The translations under genes were made by a program, and so were the position numbers. Source: Mixophyes australis (lineage: Eukaryota; Chordata; Amphibia; Anura; Limnodynastidae). Taken from it: a stretch of 64,000 nt of DNA. The DNA is taken from positions 75,571,869 through 75,635,868 of the forward strand of contig JAVHZZ010000006.1 in NCBI GenBank assembly GCA_036250195.1. The letters run 5' to 3'. Positions within the stretch are counted from its first letter, which is position 1; each line of letters starts with the position of its first letter. The notes beneath the pieces were generated by a model. The model worked only from the letters and a program-made list of their open reading frames with translations. It made no database searches and was not told the DNA's origin. This document shows positions 1 to 12,379 of this stretch, piece by piece.

Positions 1-640
1 ATTCTGTTTACCTTCTTTATAGTATAGATCAGCATCACTGTATCTTAGATTAACGAATTGATGAAGCTCAGTTAGCAAAACTAATAAAACTATCTTTATT
101 TAAAGATTGATTATACATGTATACTAATACAAACAAATAGCAAGCTATTTATTTTATCCCATCACACCACCATTTATGAATGGATCATTTAAAACCCTGT
201 TAACCTCTATGCTTTAAAAAACTATTGAAATATACTGTTATACTGTGAGATATTCTCTGAACTGCTGAAGTGTGACCCAGACAACTAATTGCTCTTAGTG
301 AGCATGTGTATATATCAATCAATTTTAAAGTATAAAGTTAACATAGGAGTATGACAAGACAACCCCCTAACAAAGGCTGATGATACAAAACACGTAAGGA
401 AGGAACTTTACCTTGCCTAAAAACTTCATTTACTCCTGCGCCTAAGGTCGACTAGCTATAGACTATACTCTCCAGTTGTCCTGGTTTGTCACCACACCAT
501 GAGGCAAAAAGGGAAGCAGTTCAAGGCCCTGCTTTGAGAGATAGGGTGAAGCAAACAACTGTTTATTACTCTATTTTTCTAACATTTTGTACATGTTTTT
601 AATTAATTTGTGAATGCACTATATTTTAACGGATACTACA
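1..640. other. AT-rich sequence, no feature recognised
   Basis: I see no supported gene, repeat unit or terminal inverted repeat here. It ends where the L2-like fragment starts. Confidence 0.4.
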
Positions 641-644
641 CTAG

Positions 645-1322
645 GTAGTGTATTTCATCTGACATTATTGTCAGTTCAATCCATCCTAAATGCTGCTGCA
701 AGACTGATCTTCCTCTCTCACCAGTCCACATCTGCTGCACCATTTTGCAAATACCTACACTGGATCCCTGTGTCCTCCAGAATAAAATTCAAATTGTTCA
801 CCTTTACCTACAAAGCCCTCAACAACACCCCTTCAAACATCTCAAATCTCATATTAATATACTCTGCATTCCACCCTCATAGATTTATCTCACTCCAACC
901 TAGAAAACTTCTCCCTTGCTGCTCCCCACTTATGGAATTCCCTACCAAGCTCAATCAGACAGCCCACAGCCTTCAAATCTTTAGATGCTCTTTGAAAACC
1001 AATTTCTTTTTTAGAGGTGACCTCATCCTCGATAACACTATTCACACTCATGCACCCTCAGAACTATCCCAATCTCCACTCTGAGCCACACTCGCTCCTC
1101 TTGTTTCAGCTGTGCCCACTTCCCCTTAGTATGTAAGCTCTCTAATGAGCAGGGTTCTCCATACCCTTTGTTTTCATGTCTCCATTCATTTTGTCTACCT
1201 TGTCTGTTCTTGTTTTACATATGTACTGTTTTATGTATGTCCTTGTCTTTCCTACTGTACGGCGGTGCGGAGCACTGTGGCACCTTACAAATCTACAATA
1301 ATAATAATAATAATTATTATTG
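645..1322 (+). mobile_element. L2-like LINE, 3' fragment
   Basis: A 5'-truncated non-LTR retrotransposon. The reading frame ending at 1084 has the conserved C-terminal block of L2-clade reverse transcriptases: SILNAAARLIFLS, then LHWIPV, then FTYKALNN. The same order occurs in the better copy at 48.4-49.7 kb. A 3' UTR follows, and the element ends in an (AAT)n tail at about 1300-1322, as expected for L2 relatives. Only the region after the catalytic RT motifs remains, so it is dead. The 3' UTR matches the reverse complement of the copy at 28.0 kb, so the two belong to one subfamily. The 5' boundary is approximate. Confidence 0.75.
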
Positions 1323-2090
1323 TCATGGTCCACAGGGAGTTAGTTGAATCTTCTTTGATCTGTTGGGATTGATGCTACTGCCACAAGAGGTGCGGAGTCT
1401 AACAATGTAGATGGTTTTCGCCAGGGATCCTTGCAAGAAGAGTTGGACTTTGCAGCTTTTGCACCGCAGGTCGTGGGCCTCTAGGGTAGTACCCAACGAC
1501 ATCCGGGAGAATAGGATAACTGAGAGATATCTGGAGATAGCACAACAATAGAGTGGAGCAGAGCTGTCAGTCTGTAACTGTTCCCCAAATGCGATGGTCT
1601 AGGGAATGTTACAACTATACACTGAAGTTAGCACGCAAGGTGCAAAAGTATGCAGACCTTTACAAAGTTGATACTGGAAACAGGATGCAGCAGTCCGGTG
1701 AGTGTTACCACTAGAGTGTTGAGAAGGCACTAAAGTGCGGTTGTCTGCGGACCGATACACAGGAGGTACTGGATACAGGAGGTAATGGTCTGTTGGACGA
1801 CCATTAGACAGTGGAGATGAGGATCAGGATGCGGTAGTCTGCAGCTCGAAACACAGGAGGTACTGGATACAGGAGGTAATGGTGTGCTGAACGTTACCTC
1901 TAAACAGTGGAGATGAGGAGCAGGATGCAATAGTCTGTGGACCGATACACAGGAGGTACTGGAGAAGCTGGAAGCCACGTCCTACAGAGACAGGTAACTG
2001 ACTAAAGAACCGGCATTTAGGAGAGGTGGGAGGTGCTAGGTATAGTGCCGGCAATGAATGGGCAACCAATCAGTGAGTGGTAAGAAAGAG
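1323..2090. repeat. unclassified interspersed repeat with internal tandem repeat
   Basis: Starts right after the L2 tail. It has a phrase near 1392 (gcggagtctaac) and one near 1445 (ggactttgcagc) that recur in the same order at 62138-62210, so it is probably a dispersed family. LTR-element leader sequence is possible, but no LTR ends were found. Confidence 0.35.
1737..1985. repeat. about 95-bp tandem repeat, roughly 3 copies
   Basis: The phrase acacaggaggtactgg recurs after a gtctg start at 1743, 1837 and 1933, a spacing of 94 and 96 bp. Copies are diverged. Short ORFs on the minus strand across it are a by-product of the repeat. Confidence 0.7.
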
Positions 2091-4370
2091 GAACAATTCT
2101 GTGCAGAAAAATAAGTAGACATACAGATAAGAGTTAGATCAAGGGGAGAGAGAGGAAAAGTTTCAAAACTGTTCCACAAATGTTCACCTCAGTCCGCATT
2201 TAGTTGCAAAATTTCACACATTTCACAGGTGGAATTTCAACTTAAGTACTTTCAGTGGAATCCCGACCACACAGCAATGCAGAATTAGTTGACCATCATC
2301 ATCCAATTCACAAACTATAAATTCTGCAAAATACTAATCTATAATACAGTGCAAAATTGCATTGCATCAACTCCACACATTTGAGAAACAGCCTGTTCGA
2401 CTCCAAACCTTGATTTACACATATTTTCCCAACAAATTTGCTCATTACTAATTGCTAGATTTTTATGAGATAGGTATGTATAGAATAGATAAGTAAATGT
2501 TTGAAAGAGAGAGAGAGAGAGAGATAGTTATGAGATAGATAAATAGCACTACTTCCAAATTAATGATTCCATCATGTGGTACAGAGATTGGGCCTATATA
2601 ACATGGTTGTAGTGAAATAATGGGTTAACTTGCCATACTATTGACCTGCTTTTCCCACTTTAATGGACTGGGGCACTATACTTTTTATCCCTTTGGTGCT
2701 CTCCCATGTTCAAGGAGAAGAGGGTACTTGGCATATTCAAGTAAAGGTTAAGCCTTCCGTGACACTCTCTCCTTAACATAACCAAACAATGTTCTGCCCC
2801 CTTTCTATATGTGTATCTGATCTCATGTATACACTGATCACGTACATGTACAGTGTAAACTATTTCCGAGTTGTAACCACCATGGGTTAACTTATACCTC
2901 CTGGAGTGCTCCAATTGTATCCCTCTTCCATGGTGCACTAACTACCGGTTATTGTTGCTACAGGTCACGGCACTATGGACTCTGAGGGAGGCTAACACTC
3001 ACAGAAAGTGGAATATGGAGCTCTGGATCTCACAAAAAGACTGCAATGGATTAATACAGAGAGGTTACAGCAGCTAACGTCATCAGTAGGAATTAGCCGC
3101 TTTTGTTGAGAACCATTGTCCAAGCCTTCTCTCTCCAGACTTTGTGGAACCAGCACCTGCAGGATTTCTAGGAGTCAGATGGGCAGTGCCTTGACTGCCA
3201 ATGGTGTAGCCAGTTCCCTCTCTGTACCCAGAAGCCATGATAATGTTGTGCCCATGAACCAGAAAGAAGATTTAGGGTGAAAATCATGGAAACTGGAAGT
3301 CAGGACTGGCTAGGGGTTATGGCTTCTACTGGGTTGGTATTGGGACAATGGTCACCCACTGACAGACTTTAATCGCATGGTATTCATTGGTACTGGTCAC
3401 ATTATAACAGTGGAGTTAAAGGCCCCACCCTTAATTCCCTAGGGAAGTCAGGTCTGTTAAAAATGTACTGAATATCAATATTCATCTAATAAGCCTTTGA
3501 GCAGTGGGTGCCAAGGTAATACTTGTTAGTGAAAATTAAATTAAGTAATGTTGTGGAACACTGATTGCTTGGATGGCTACCAGGGCCTGCTGGAGCATGT
3601 AGCTTTATAAAAGCACCTTATATAAAAATAACACACACACATACTCACATGTTTTAGTATTTTAATTAAATTAAATGCTCTCCATAAGCCATCTTTTATG
3701 GCTTTATTAATCTCCTGAATCCATAGGGAATTTTCTTTCTTTGGTCCTGAAGCATTCCAACTGGAAATTAAAAAAGGCTTGTTCCTAGCGCAGCTGCAAC
3801 GTGAATGAATGAATGAATAATCGTAATCAACTTTGAGTGGTCTATGCGTAAACAGCCAATCAGAGCTGTTTTTTTATGCCCTAGCCAATGAGACACTGTT
3901 TGATTGCATATTGATTCCTTCATAATCCACGTCTCAATTCCACTAGGACCAAGTCAAGTTACCGTCTTAAGCTATTTTATTTTTATTTCTATTGGACATC
4001 TTCAGGACAAAGAAAGAATATTTTCCAAACAGGTGCACCACAGCCAAGGTCCTCAATCCGCGCAACTGTGCTTAGAGTTCTGCTGGGATACATAGGTGTA
4101 TGGAGCAAGATGGCCATATTTGCGGAAAAGTAGCAGACTGCACAGGCAGTGAAGTTGGGCGTTCTTAGAAAATTATAGAGTTAGTGCCTTGTTTTGCGGA
4201 GCATTATAGAGTTGAGATTTCATGTTGTGGTGCGATATTACTGATATGAGTTATAGTGGTGGAGAGGGTTCATTTTCAGGTGCGTTCCTTGCCATGTGGA
4301 GGGGCACATGCTCATTTACACTTCGCAAATGAACTTGAATTTTGCACCATATTAGAGCTGGAAGAGATCT
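2091..4370. other. no supported feature apart from short simple repeats
   Basis: Contains a (GA)n run at about 2503-2525 and a short (GAAT)n at about 3802-3820. Short ORFs here show no family signature. Nothing else can be supported. Confidence 0.4.
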
Positions 4371-4478
4371 GGGGGTAAATGTATTTTGCATTTAAACACA
4401 TTGCCGTTTTAAATTATGCTGGCAAAGTCACCATATATCGACGATTTGCTAGAATTGCTAGTCAATACATTTACCCCC
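4371..4478. mobile_element. small MITE, TIR GGGGGTAAATGTATT
   Basis: Begins gggggtaaatgtatt and ends aatacatttaccccc, a perfect 15-bp terminal inverted repeat around 108 bp. The same right end (atacatttaccccctggtct) occurs at about 38170-38190. No clear TSD. Confidence 0.65.
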
Positions 4479-4754
4479 TGGTCTCGTTCTGTACTTTCAA
4501 TGGGACACATTTTGCATTTTCTAGTTGCACTTCTGCGGAGAACTGGATTTCTAGGCACAAATCACCCAGTGCTTACTGTGGGCTTCTAAAAATGTGTAAC
4601 CCTCTTCGCAGAACGAGCTACACTAGTTTGCAGAGGAAGTGCAGTGTAGACATGTACCTTCAAGTGCGGTGGGAAGACCTTCGACTCATACAGGTGCAAC
4701 ACCTAAGTAGTGCACTTTGCAAATGAGCTTCTAGCATGCAACATTAAGCACAGT

Positions 4755-5087
4755 GGGCATGTTTCATTAAGGATCTTAACTTAAGAAACTTCTTATTTCA
4801 GTCTCCTGGACAAAACCATGTTACAATACAAGGGGTGCAAATTAGTATTCTGTTTTGCACATAAATTAAATACTGACTGTTTTTTCATGTAGCACACAAA
4901 TACTTGATAGCTTATTTGTACACTGAAATTTAAAGTTGATATTTGTGTGCTACATGAAAAAACAGTCAGTATTTAACTTATGTGCAAAACAGAATACTAA
5001 TTTGCACCCCTTGCATTGTAACATGGTTTTGTCTAGGAGACTGAAATAAGAAGTTTCTTAAGTTAAGATCTTTAATGAATCAGGCCC
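4755..5087. mobile_element. long-TIR fold-back MITE (GGGCCTGATTCAT family)
   Basis: Both halves are near-complementary: ggatcttaacttaagaaac near 4770 faces gtttcttaagttaagatc near 5053, and the pairing runs inward for over 120 bp per arm. It is flanked by agt on both sides (4752-4754, 5088-5090). Related copies lie at 27649-27957 and 34953-35546, with a half copy at 9889. Confidence 0.75.
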
Positions 5088-6340
5088 AGTTTGCTAATCA
5101 ATACCTCCTTCTGTAGCACACTTTACTTTATTTTTGCATGCCAGATTTATATAAACCCAAGGGCCACTAAGTGAATTTAATGTTCATGTAGGTAGGTCTA
5201 TAGATGCCAATGACAGTAATATACACTGAAGTATAAAAATAAGTTTTTGATACAGTACAGATGAGCAAAACAGATACAATAAGTTGTGAAAGTAATCGCA
5301 CAAACGTTTTTTCATCCGAACAATACAACGTGCCTCATTAACACTTATGAATAAGCCCAGCTAAAATGTGCTGTTTTGCACCTTGCAAAATCATATTGCT
5401 CTGCAGAAGTCTTCAGGAATATGCAGATAGACTTAGGGCTGTTAGGGGACATATTGTAGCTCAACTCTAAATCACAGTGTAAAAATAAGGCTGCTCAGTA
5501 TTTGGATGCTACATGTAAAAGCAGACAGTATTTTCCTTGCATACAAAGCAAAATAGCATTGCAACATGGTCTATCCAGAAGCAAATGTGCGCCCTTTAGC
5601 TTGATTTGCTCCGAAGTCTACATGAGGCCAATATGTGGATTTACTTTAAAATGTTATTCTTGAAAAAGGCAAATATTACAAACAAATTGAATACGCTTTT
5701 ATTGTAAAGTGTTTTAAAACAGATTTTTCTGGCTAAACGAGAAATAAAAGTTTCCCAAATCATTTAGCTGAAAAACTAAAACTGCAAATATTGGCAGATT
5801 ATCTTATAAATATCTAGCAACCAAACTAGGAGTTTTAGTTCAATCAGCTCTTTCTGTAAGCTTTGACGATGACCTATTTATTGAATGATAACATGTAAGT
5901 GTTTGGGTAGCAAGTGTCCATAACGGATATTGGAGCCAGTTTTATCTCCAGCTTTGCCAATAATGAGTGCATGTCTTTCAGCTTTAGGACATCAAGAGTT
6001 AAGTCATGTATCAAATGTACACAAAGGGCAAAATAGGAGGCTGAAAAGGGTTACTTGATGATCAAGCTGATGGGCGTCAGACTCACGTACTACTTAATAA
6101 AAGGTTTGTTGGCACTAAACACAGTTCTCTGCCTGACTGCACTGCATCCTGTAATAAGCATAACCCTAATCCAATATCCAATGGACTCTATGACCTTGAC
6201 ACACTGATACATAAAAAAACATAAAAAAACCAATAGAAAATAATTTGCATTATTTTTACCGTAAGCTGCCGCTAAGAATTAACTGGCGTGTTATGGCAGC
6301 AGCAGAGTAAGCTCCTCCCCTTAAGATTTAAATTACACAT
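5088..6340. other. no gene; diverged MITE fragment at about 5330-5640
   Basis: 5330-5640 shares scattered phrases with the long-TIR family (a gcaacatggt-like block and gctacatg-like blocks) but lacks intact ends. The rest is unassigned. Confidence 0.3.
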
Positions 6341-6350
6341 ATATAAATAA
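6341..6350 (+). promoter_or_regulatory. TATA-like sequence upstream of candidate first exon
   Basis: atataaataa lies about 90 bp before the ATG at 6437, with cctcccc upstream at about 6314. Speculative: AT-rich DNA produces such strings often. Confidence 0.2.
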
Positions 6351-6436
6351 CGGGCAGTTGCCATATTCTCTCCACTGCTTGGTGTTGTGTCTGCTACTGA
6401 ATGATTGGTTATTGATGGATTGCAGGACAAAGGGGC

Positions 6437-6655
6437 ATGTTCAGTAGAGTGGTGGACAGAAGCTCTCTTGCACAGATAATCTTAGTTCTTCTGCATATTG
6501 TATATGTGAGTGGGAGATGCTTTACTGATTTACAGAACTATAATGATCCGTCTGCATATTTCATATTAAATGGAAATGGCTTTGCATGCAAAGCTATCAT
6601 TATAAATTTCTGTTGCTTGGCATTACTGGTTTCCACCCCTTTCAGGGACATGTAA
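6437..6655 (+). CDS. candidate signal-peptide exon, unrecognised
   Basis: A 72-residue ORF that I do not recognise. Residues about 9-26 form a hydrophobic stretch (LAQIILVLLHIVYVSG) after a short charged start, which fits a signal peptide. A strong splice-donor match, GTGAGT, lies just after the hydrophobic codons at about 6506. A first exon coding only the leader is therefore possible. If it is not spliced, the ORF continues to a stop at 6655 with a second hydrophobic stretch (IIINFCCLALLVS). No repeat family covers this segment. A chance ORF is equally plausible; nothing shows expression. Confidence 0.22.
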   Translation: MFSRVVDRSSLAQIILVLLHIVYVSGRCFTDLQNYNDPSAYFILNGNGFACKAIIINFCCLALLVSTPFRDM

Positions 6656-6988
6656 AATTCAGGTTAATTACATTAATTCATGTAATGCCTCTTTCCAACC
6701 AGTAAATCATGCAACATTTGCACCCCTGCAAATGGCGCGATCTTAGTCTGCAAATCCATGCACTTCCCTATACAAACTGAAGTATTCTCTGAAAAACAAG
6801 AGTCGCAAATGGCATGTGCACTGTGTGAGATGCAGTCTGTCTGTGGGATAGAGCTGAGGGAATGCTAAGACTAAGCAGCCATATTCTGCTCTGTGACAGA
6901 AATTGTCCAGTGTAAGAGGTGTAGCTAGTGCATTGGGCAGGATGTATGGCACCAAGGTGTCAGTGTATATACACAAATGTATGTTAAG

Positions 6989-7592
6989 CATACTTGCCAA
7001 CTCTCCCTGAATGTCAGGGAGACTCCCTGAAATAGGGGTGATCTCCCTCACTCCCTGAAGAGTCTGGCATTCTCCCTGATGCTGAGCCAGTACAAGACGT
7101 GGTTGGCTTCGCCATCTGTGGCATGAAGACACTGTTCAGAAATTGTGTCCTATGTCCATGTATTAATGCCTATGGAGGTGGCCATTTTCTTGGAGACCAA
7201 GATTTAATCAAAGACTGACAGGTAAGACAACATGACTTCAGTAATGAAGACAGAAATGTAAAAGACACTTCAGTCTCTAGAGATTCATTAACTGCCTTTA
7301 ACGCATAGTTGCCTACTCTCCCGGAATGTCCAGTAGACTCCCGCATATCTGGGAGACCTCATGGGCTCCCGGGAAAGCAGGGCAACCTCCCGGTTCTCGC
7401 CCCCGCAATAGGTAAGTGGCAGAGGCGGGGTTTAATGATGATCTTAGCCCCATCCCCTTCTGTAATTGGGCAAAATTGTGATATTTATTTAGGGGGAGGG
7501 ACCAAAATGATGCAATTTGTCAAGCCCCTCCCCTGCACACCCACCTCCCCCGGGATCTCCCTGAAGCCAACGAGAAAAAGTTGGCAAGTATG
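6989..7592. mobile_element. composite hAT-type MITE (CATACTTGCC family)
   Basis: The outer ends are catacttgccaactctcc at 6989 and gttggcaagtatg ending at 7592. Perfect 8-bp direct repeats atgttaag flank the whole unit (6981-6988 and 7593-7600), the hallmark of hAT insertion. A second copy of the left end (catagttgcctactctccc) lies inside at 7304, after about 218 bp of unrelated sequence. The 604-bp unit thus looks like a partial copy and a full copy that moved together. ORFs inside are incidental. Confidence 0.8.
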
Positions 7593-7600
7593 ATGTTAAG

Positions 7601-8378
7601 TTTACCAAAATCTCTTTCTTATGTTCTGTATAGTTGCACAGCTCACCTAAAGAAATGTCCAGGATCTCAGACATCAAATTGGCATGAACGGCTGTAACAA
7701 ATGACAGGTAATATAAGGTCGTGTATGTAAACACTAGGCAACATATATGCCAATAATAAATGTGTTTAACAACTCACCTGACACAAATGTAAAAACTGAC
7801 CTGGTTAATATTAGTCACAAATTCATATAAGGCTTCACAGTTTGTTAGGACTGTTCTTACAATGGAATGCGTTCTTTGGTGTATGCAGTGCCCCCAGTTA
7901 AATGCTTTCCTAATAGAAATTATGATGGGCGGAGTGAGTGAATATTTAGAGGAAACCTGAATTTGATTGGTTGATGGGTTACAACACTTTTTTTGCACAG
8001 CTGCCTTTGCACCAGTTATATATGTCTTCCAATAGATTTTCTTTTTCGGGGGGGTCTCAAATCAATATGTGAAACAAATGGCAGCTCTCATAGGAGATTA
8101 TTAGGTAAATAGAAATGCTAGTGACTGTACCTTAAAATGTTTGCTTTTGACCAGTAAATTCTATTAAAAAATATACTAAATATAAAACTGAGGAAACTTA
8201 CATTGTAAAGTTTTTGCCTCCCAAGAAAAAACAAAAATAAAACTATTGAACCATTACAGGAAAGGGAAGTGAATGAAGGAAGTTCGCTTATATCTACCAA
8301 AAACAGCAGTGAGCCACATGAAACGGATGAGCAAGGGAACAAAAACTTTATCCACTTAAGAAGTGATCCAGGTTATTA
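7601..8378. other. no supported feature
   Basis: Unassigned AT-rich sequence between two MITEs of one family. It has a G-run at about 8048. Confidence 0.4.
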
Positions 8379-8386
8379 GTTTACAT

Positions 8387-8578
8387 CATACTTATCAACT
8401 TTTTCTCTATGCCTTCCGGGAGCTGCCGAGGGGGAGGTGGGCGTGCTCAGAAATCGCATCATTTTGGACCCGCCCCCCGTGAGGTAATGACGTAAATGCG
8501 TCATTTTACAGCGGGGTCCGTGAGACTCACGCAAAATGTGGGAGTCTCCCGGACAATCCTGGAGAGTTGGTAAGTATG
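8387..8578. mobile_element. hAT-type MITE, perfect 8-bp TSD
   Basis: 192 bp from catacttatcaac to gttggtaagtatg. It is flanked by gtttacat at 8379-8386 and again at 8579-8586. The subterminal block ggagtctcccgg is shared with the copies at 7.3, 11.9 and 15.6 kb. It has no coding capacity, so it depends on a transposase in trans. Confidence 0.88.
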
Positions 8579-8586
8579 GTTTACAT

Positions 8587-9888
8587 AGCTTTACCCAAGG
8601 TGTAGGGACTTTTACATAATCATTAATTCATATTTGTGAATGTTAAAAGATTAAACTCCAAACAACTTTAATTTTAGCCTAATTTGAGCTATTCCTCAAA
8701 TGAATGTGAGGAAAAAAAACGTACAGGGATCGCTAGTAATCTGGCATTAATAGAAGGCAAATATTGGCTGACACTTTAAAGCAAGCCATTGCACATGTCC
8801 TTCTCTGTACATACATACACCTTTGTTAGCAGAGAGAAAAGCTGTTTCTGTGCACAAACGTAAGGAGAAAGAGGCCGTTGTTTTCAATCAGTAATTATCT
8901 TGTTTTACATTGTGTTAGTTGCAAAGTAATTAACCTTGTACACAGACATAGAAAGAGACACTAGGCCAAATTGACACTCAAAGGCCAATGTTCATAAGCA
9001 TTGTAACTATACACTTCTTTTATTTATCACATAGAAGTCATGCCAAAGAACAGCTTTTTGGTTGGGTAAGTCCTTGAAGATAAAGTCAAGCCACTGCTTG
9101 GTATTACATATGTATGTCACAGGCTGTGTTTTACTATGCTGGATAACATGCATAAAAGTGCAGTGTGTAACTAAATATGGCAATTTTATTCTGCAGCAAG
9201 TTGCCATATTTGGAAGGAAGTGTTTCTCTGTCTGACATCATTCAGATCTAGCAGTGAGAATGACAGACCTGCAGATTTGCTGGTCAGAAAAACACTGTGG
9301 TGGATTCATAGGTAACATAAGGGCCAGTGATATCACAGCAGCTTAACTGGTGGAATTTCAGTATAATCTCGAATGAAGGTGCCTATCCCACCTTGCCATG
9401 GATCAAGATTTTTCCAGGGAAGATTCCAGGATGAAGGGACAGTTGGGAGTTGTGCCCCTTAAATTCCACGTGTGCCATTGGCAGGTGAGTGCGGTATTGA
9501 AAAACACCCCATATTTAGGTTAGGGGTAGTTGGCTGGGAGCGCTTCTCCTGAGGCAAAGTGGACTGACCCAAAGTGTTGTGGCCATATTCCTTTCCTGTG
9601 TGCTGAGGTACCTCTCAACTTAAATAGATTAAGTTGAGAGGTATGCTTTAGCCGTCTGTCATAGACTGTGAACAGTTTATACTCTAAAACTCACTTTTTT
9701 AATTTTCTGTTGTAAACTGCATTTACAAATAAGCAATATGGGAGAAGAGCAGCCTATATTTTGAAAATGCTAACAATTTAGTATAGAGTATACATCTAAA
9801 CATGTTTTCAAATATTTAAAAAGCTTGAGTTTATGTAAATTTAACTAATGAAATGTTTGCTTAGCAGGCCAGTATATGTTAAGAACAA
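8587..9888. other. no gene; one hairpin
   Basis: A hairpin at 9609-9643 has 14-bp perfect arms (tacctctcaactta / taagttgagaggta) and a 7-nt loop. The phrase gggacagttgggag near 9439 recurs at about 47420, so part may be a MITE remnant. The rest is unassigned. Confidence 0.35.
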
Positions 9889-10020
9889 TGGGCCTGATTC
9901 ATAAAGGATCTTAACTTGAGAAACTTCCTATTTCAGTCTCCTGGACAAAACCATGTTACAATGCAAGGGGGGCAAATTAGTATTCTGTTTTGCACATTAG
10001 TTAAATACTGACTGTTTTTC
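9889..10020. mobile_element. long-TIR MITE, left half only
   Basis: Starts gggcctgattcataaagg and follows the left arm of the element at 4755-5087 closely for about 130 bp, then diverges at about 10020. The other arm is missing. Confidence 0.65.
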
Positions 10021-10027
10021 CAAATGT

Positions 10028-10491
10028 AGGTGTCTATTTATCAACACCCAGCAGATTTTAAGATTTTTTATTGTTGCCTATCGCAGCGTTAGAAAATCCT
10101 AAACCGCACAATTTATCAATAGAATGTCACTGGGGTAGCGTTGCTTCACTGGCTGGAAACCCATACCTTGGCTTCCAGTTCCAGATTAAAATAAATAAAT
10201 AAAGTTATTGAAAAAAAAATTAACCAAATAGAAAAAAAGCTTTATTTAAAAAAAACAAAAAATACAGGAAAAATGCTCTATTTAAACAATACAGCAATTT
10301 ATTTACTCTGCTAGATAGGCGTCACCATGCTTTGCATGGGAAAGTCTCGCTGTACAGACCTGGCAATAGCGATTGGCGGCGAGAGCATCGGCAGGGAGGG
10401 CTTGTTAAAAGGGAGGAAGACCTAAATCTGGCAAAAACACCCACTTTTGCTGGGTTTAGGGCTTTCCCCATCTTGATAAATTTATCCCTAG
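10028..10491. mobile_element. probable MITE or diverged repeat
   Basis: The outer parts hold tctatttatcaac near 10031 and a facing ttgataaatttatccc near 10473. A poly-A-rich centre lies at about 10190-10270. Termini and TSD are not resolved. Confidence 0.35.
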
Positions 10492-10517
10492 TCTCTGTGG
10501 ATTGAGAAACCTATTAA

Positions 10518-10849
10518 GGCAGCACGGTGGTCCAGTGGTTAGCACTTCTGCCTCACAGCACTGGGGTCATGAGTTCAATTCCTGACTAGGGCCTTATCTG
10601 TATGGAGTTTGTATGTTCTCCCCGTATTTGGGTAGGTTTCCTCCGGGTGCTCTGGTTTCCTCCCACACTTCAAAAAAACATACTAGGAGGTTAATTGGCT
10701 GCTATTAAATTGCCCTGAGTCTGTCTGAGTGTGTATGTGTATGTTAGGGAATTTAGACTGTAAGCTCCAATGGGGCAGGGACTGATGTAAGTGAGATCTC
10801 TGTACAGCGCTATGGAATTAGTGGCGCTATATAAATAGCTGATGATGAA
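10518..10849 (+). mobile_element. tRNA-derived SINE (V-SINE-like) with L2-like tail
   Basis: The head has RNA polymerase III promoter boxes: A box tggtccagtgg at 10528-10538 and B box gttcaattcc at 10573-10582. A conserved middle follows (ggagtttgtatgttctcccc, then gtttcctcccacac). The tail cagcgctatggaatta...ggcgctatataaata with a gatgatga end matches the 3' end of the L2-like LINE at 48.4 kb on the other strand. This arrangement is known for V-SINEs that use L2 machinery. It is not a tRNA gene. Confidence 0.85.
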
Positions 10850-11763
10850 AATATCAACTTGTCTGGCTAACCTTAGATTAGGGCTGTAGGCAATATCAAG
10901 ATTATACTGACTGTATGTTGGGTCATAATTCACAACTAATCCTCTAGGTTCAGTTTCCCTTAAGCTACATTCAAAACCCAAATTATACATATAGTGTGCA
11001 GTATTCTTTATTAGTTATTCCTTTCACTTTTTTTTTCAACAGAGACAATTTGTTTTTTGTTCTTTCATATAATCTAGTCTATGTATCAAGGTACACTGGT
11101 GAGACCCCAGGCCCTAATTAAATTACGTTTTCCATCAAATCAATGGCTGAACCAAGTCAAAACATTAGTAAAGTGTGGCTCTCCATTAGGAGAATATAAG
11201 CATTCATTCACCACTGCAGGGACCGATTCCCATATCCCGCCAGCTCCAGAGACGTGGTTTGCTAAGCACTGCAGTACACATATGATTCAGCTCCTCAAAT
11301 CTCATGTGGAAATCTCAGCTCTGGTATTTGCTTAGTATTATTTTATTTTAGCTTTTGCCAGTAGCATAGGCAACACTATACAAGGTAAGCATACATAGCA
11401 CAACATTGGGGAGCTGTGTGTAACAAACCCAAGTCACATAGGTGTACTCAGCACGCAGACGGCTCCTGTGCTGAACACAATGTCCAATTATTGTAGAGTT
11501 TTTCTTTCTTTATTTTTTCAGAAATGGAAAGCTTATTTTTTTTATAGAGGAATGAAAGATTGTTACCACCAACATAAATACCAGACATAAAGCATCTCTG
11601 CACGTCCATGATACTGTCATCTATTAAAATACCATTGTTTAACTTGTTATTATTAGTTTATGGCCCACAAAAAAACTAATAAACTATAACCAGTTACTAA
11701 AGGTATAGAAGGTGTAAAAGCTATGAGGCCCATCTGATATCTGCAGAATGTACTTTAATGACT
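10850..11763. other. no supported feature
   Basis: Only short ORFs without family signature. No repeat ends recognised. Confidence 0.4.
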
Positions 11764-11771
11764 AAATACTG

Positions 11772-12001
11772 CATACTTGCCGACTTAACAAATCTAGGTC
11801 AAGGGGTAAGTGCAGGAAGACATGGCGCAACAAATTGTGTTGTTCAAAATGCCACCATCTGGTCATTGCACCGGGGGCAGGACAAAGATGACCTGTCATT
11901 GAGGCCCCCATCTGCCCACTTCACTAGGAAGTGGGTGGGTCCGGAGCCACTACCCGAAATTCGGGAGTCTCCCAGACATTCTGGGAGAGTAAGCAAGTAT
12001 G
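11772..12001. mobile_element. hAT-type MITE, perfect 8-bp TSD
   Basis: 230 bp from catacttgccgactt to gggagagtaagcaagtatg. It is flanked by aaatactg on both sides (11764-11771 and 12002-12009). It shares ggagtctcccaga-type subterminal sequence with the copies at 7.3, 8.4 and 15.6 kb. Confidence 0.9.
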
Positions 12002-12379
12002 AAATACTGTTTCCATGACTAAAATGGGAGCCCGATTATACTTCCCAAAATTAGGAAAGTGGGGCAAAATCAAACAACTAATCTAACCAAGATCCGAATA
12101 AAAAAAGTTTTTAATTATTACAAATAAGTATGTAGAATGTGATGATGACTCTACTGAAAACAATAAGAGCCTCTTTTAGGGTACACCTCAATTTGAGGAT
12201 CAAATGTGGGCATGAACCTACAGACAAACAATTATGGCTTTTAGTGTGTACTTTGAGCCGCACGTCTTAAAATATAATTCATTTTGGCAATTGCATAACA
12301 TAAAAAGAGCACACTTGTTACCAGACATACAACAGATATAATTCACCTCATTAATAAAAAATAAAGTCCCCTCATTTTA

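Noticed and set aside
10518..10600. tRNA-like A and B boxes
   Set aside because: Part of a SINE head; the sequence continues into the SINE core, and no cloverleaf with acceptor stem is formed.
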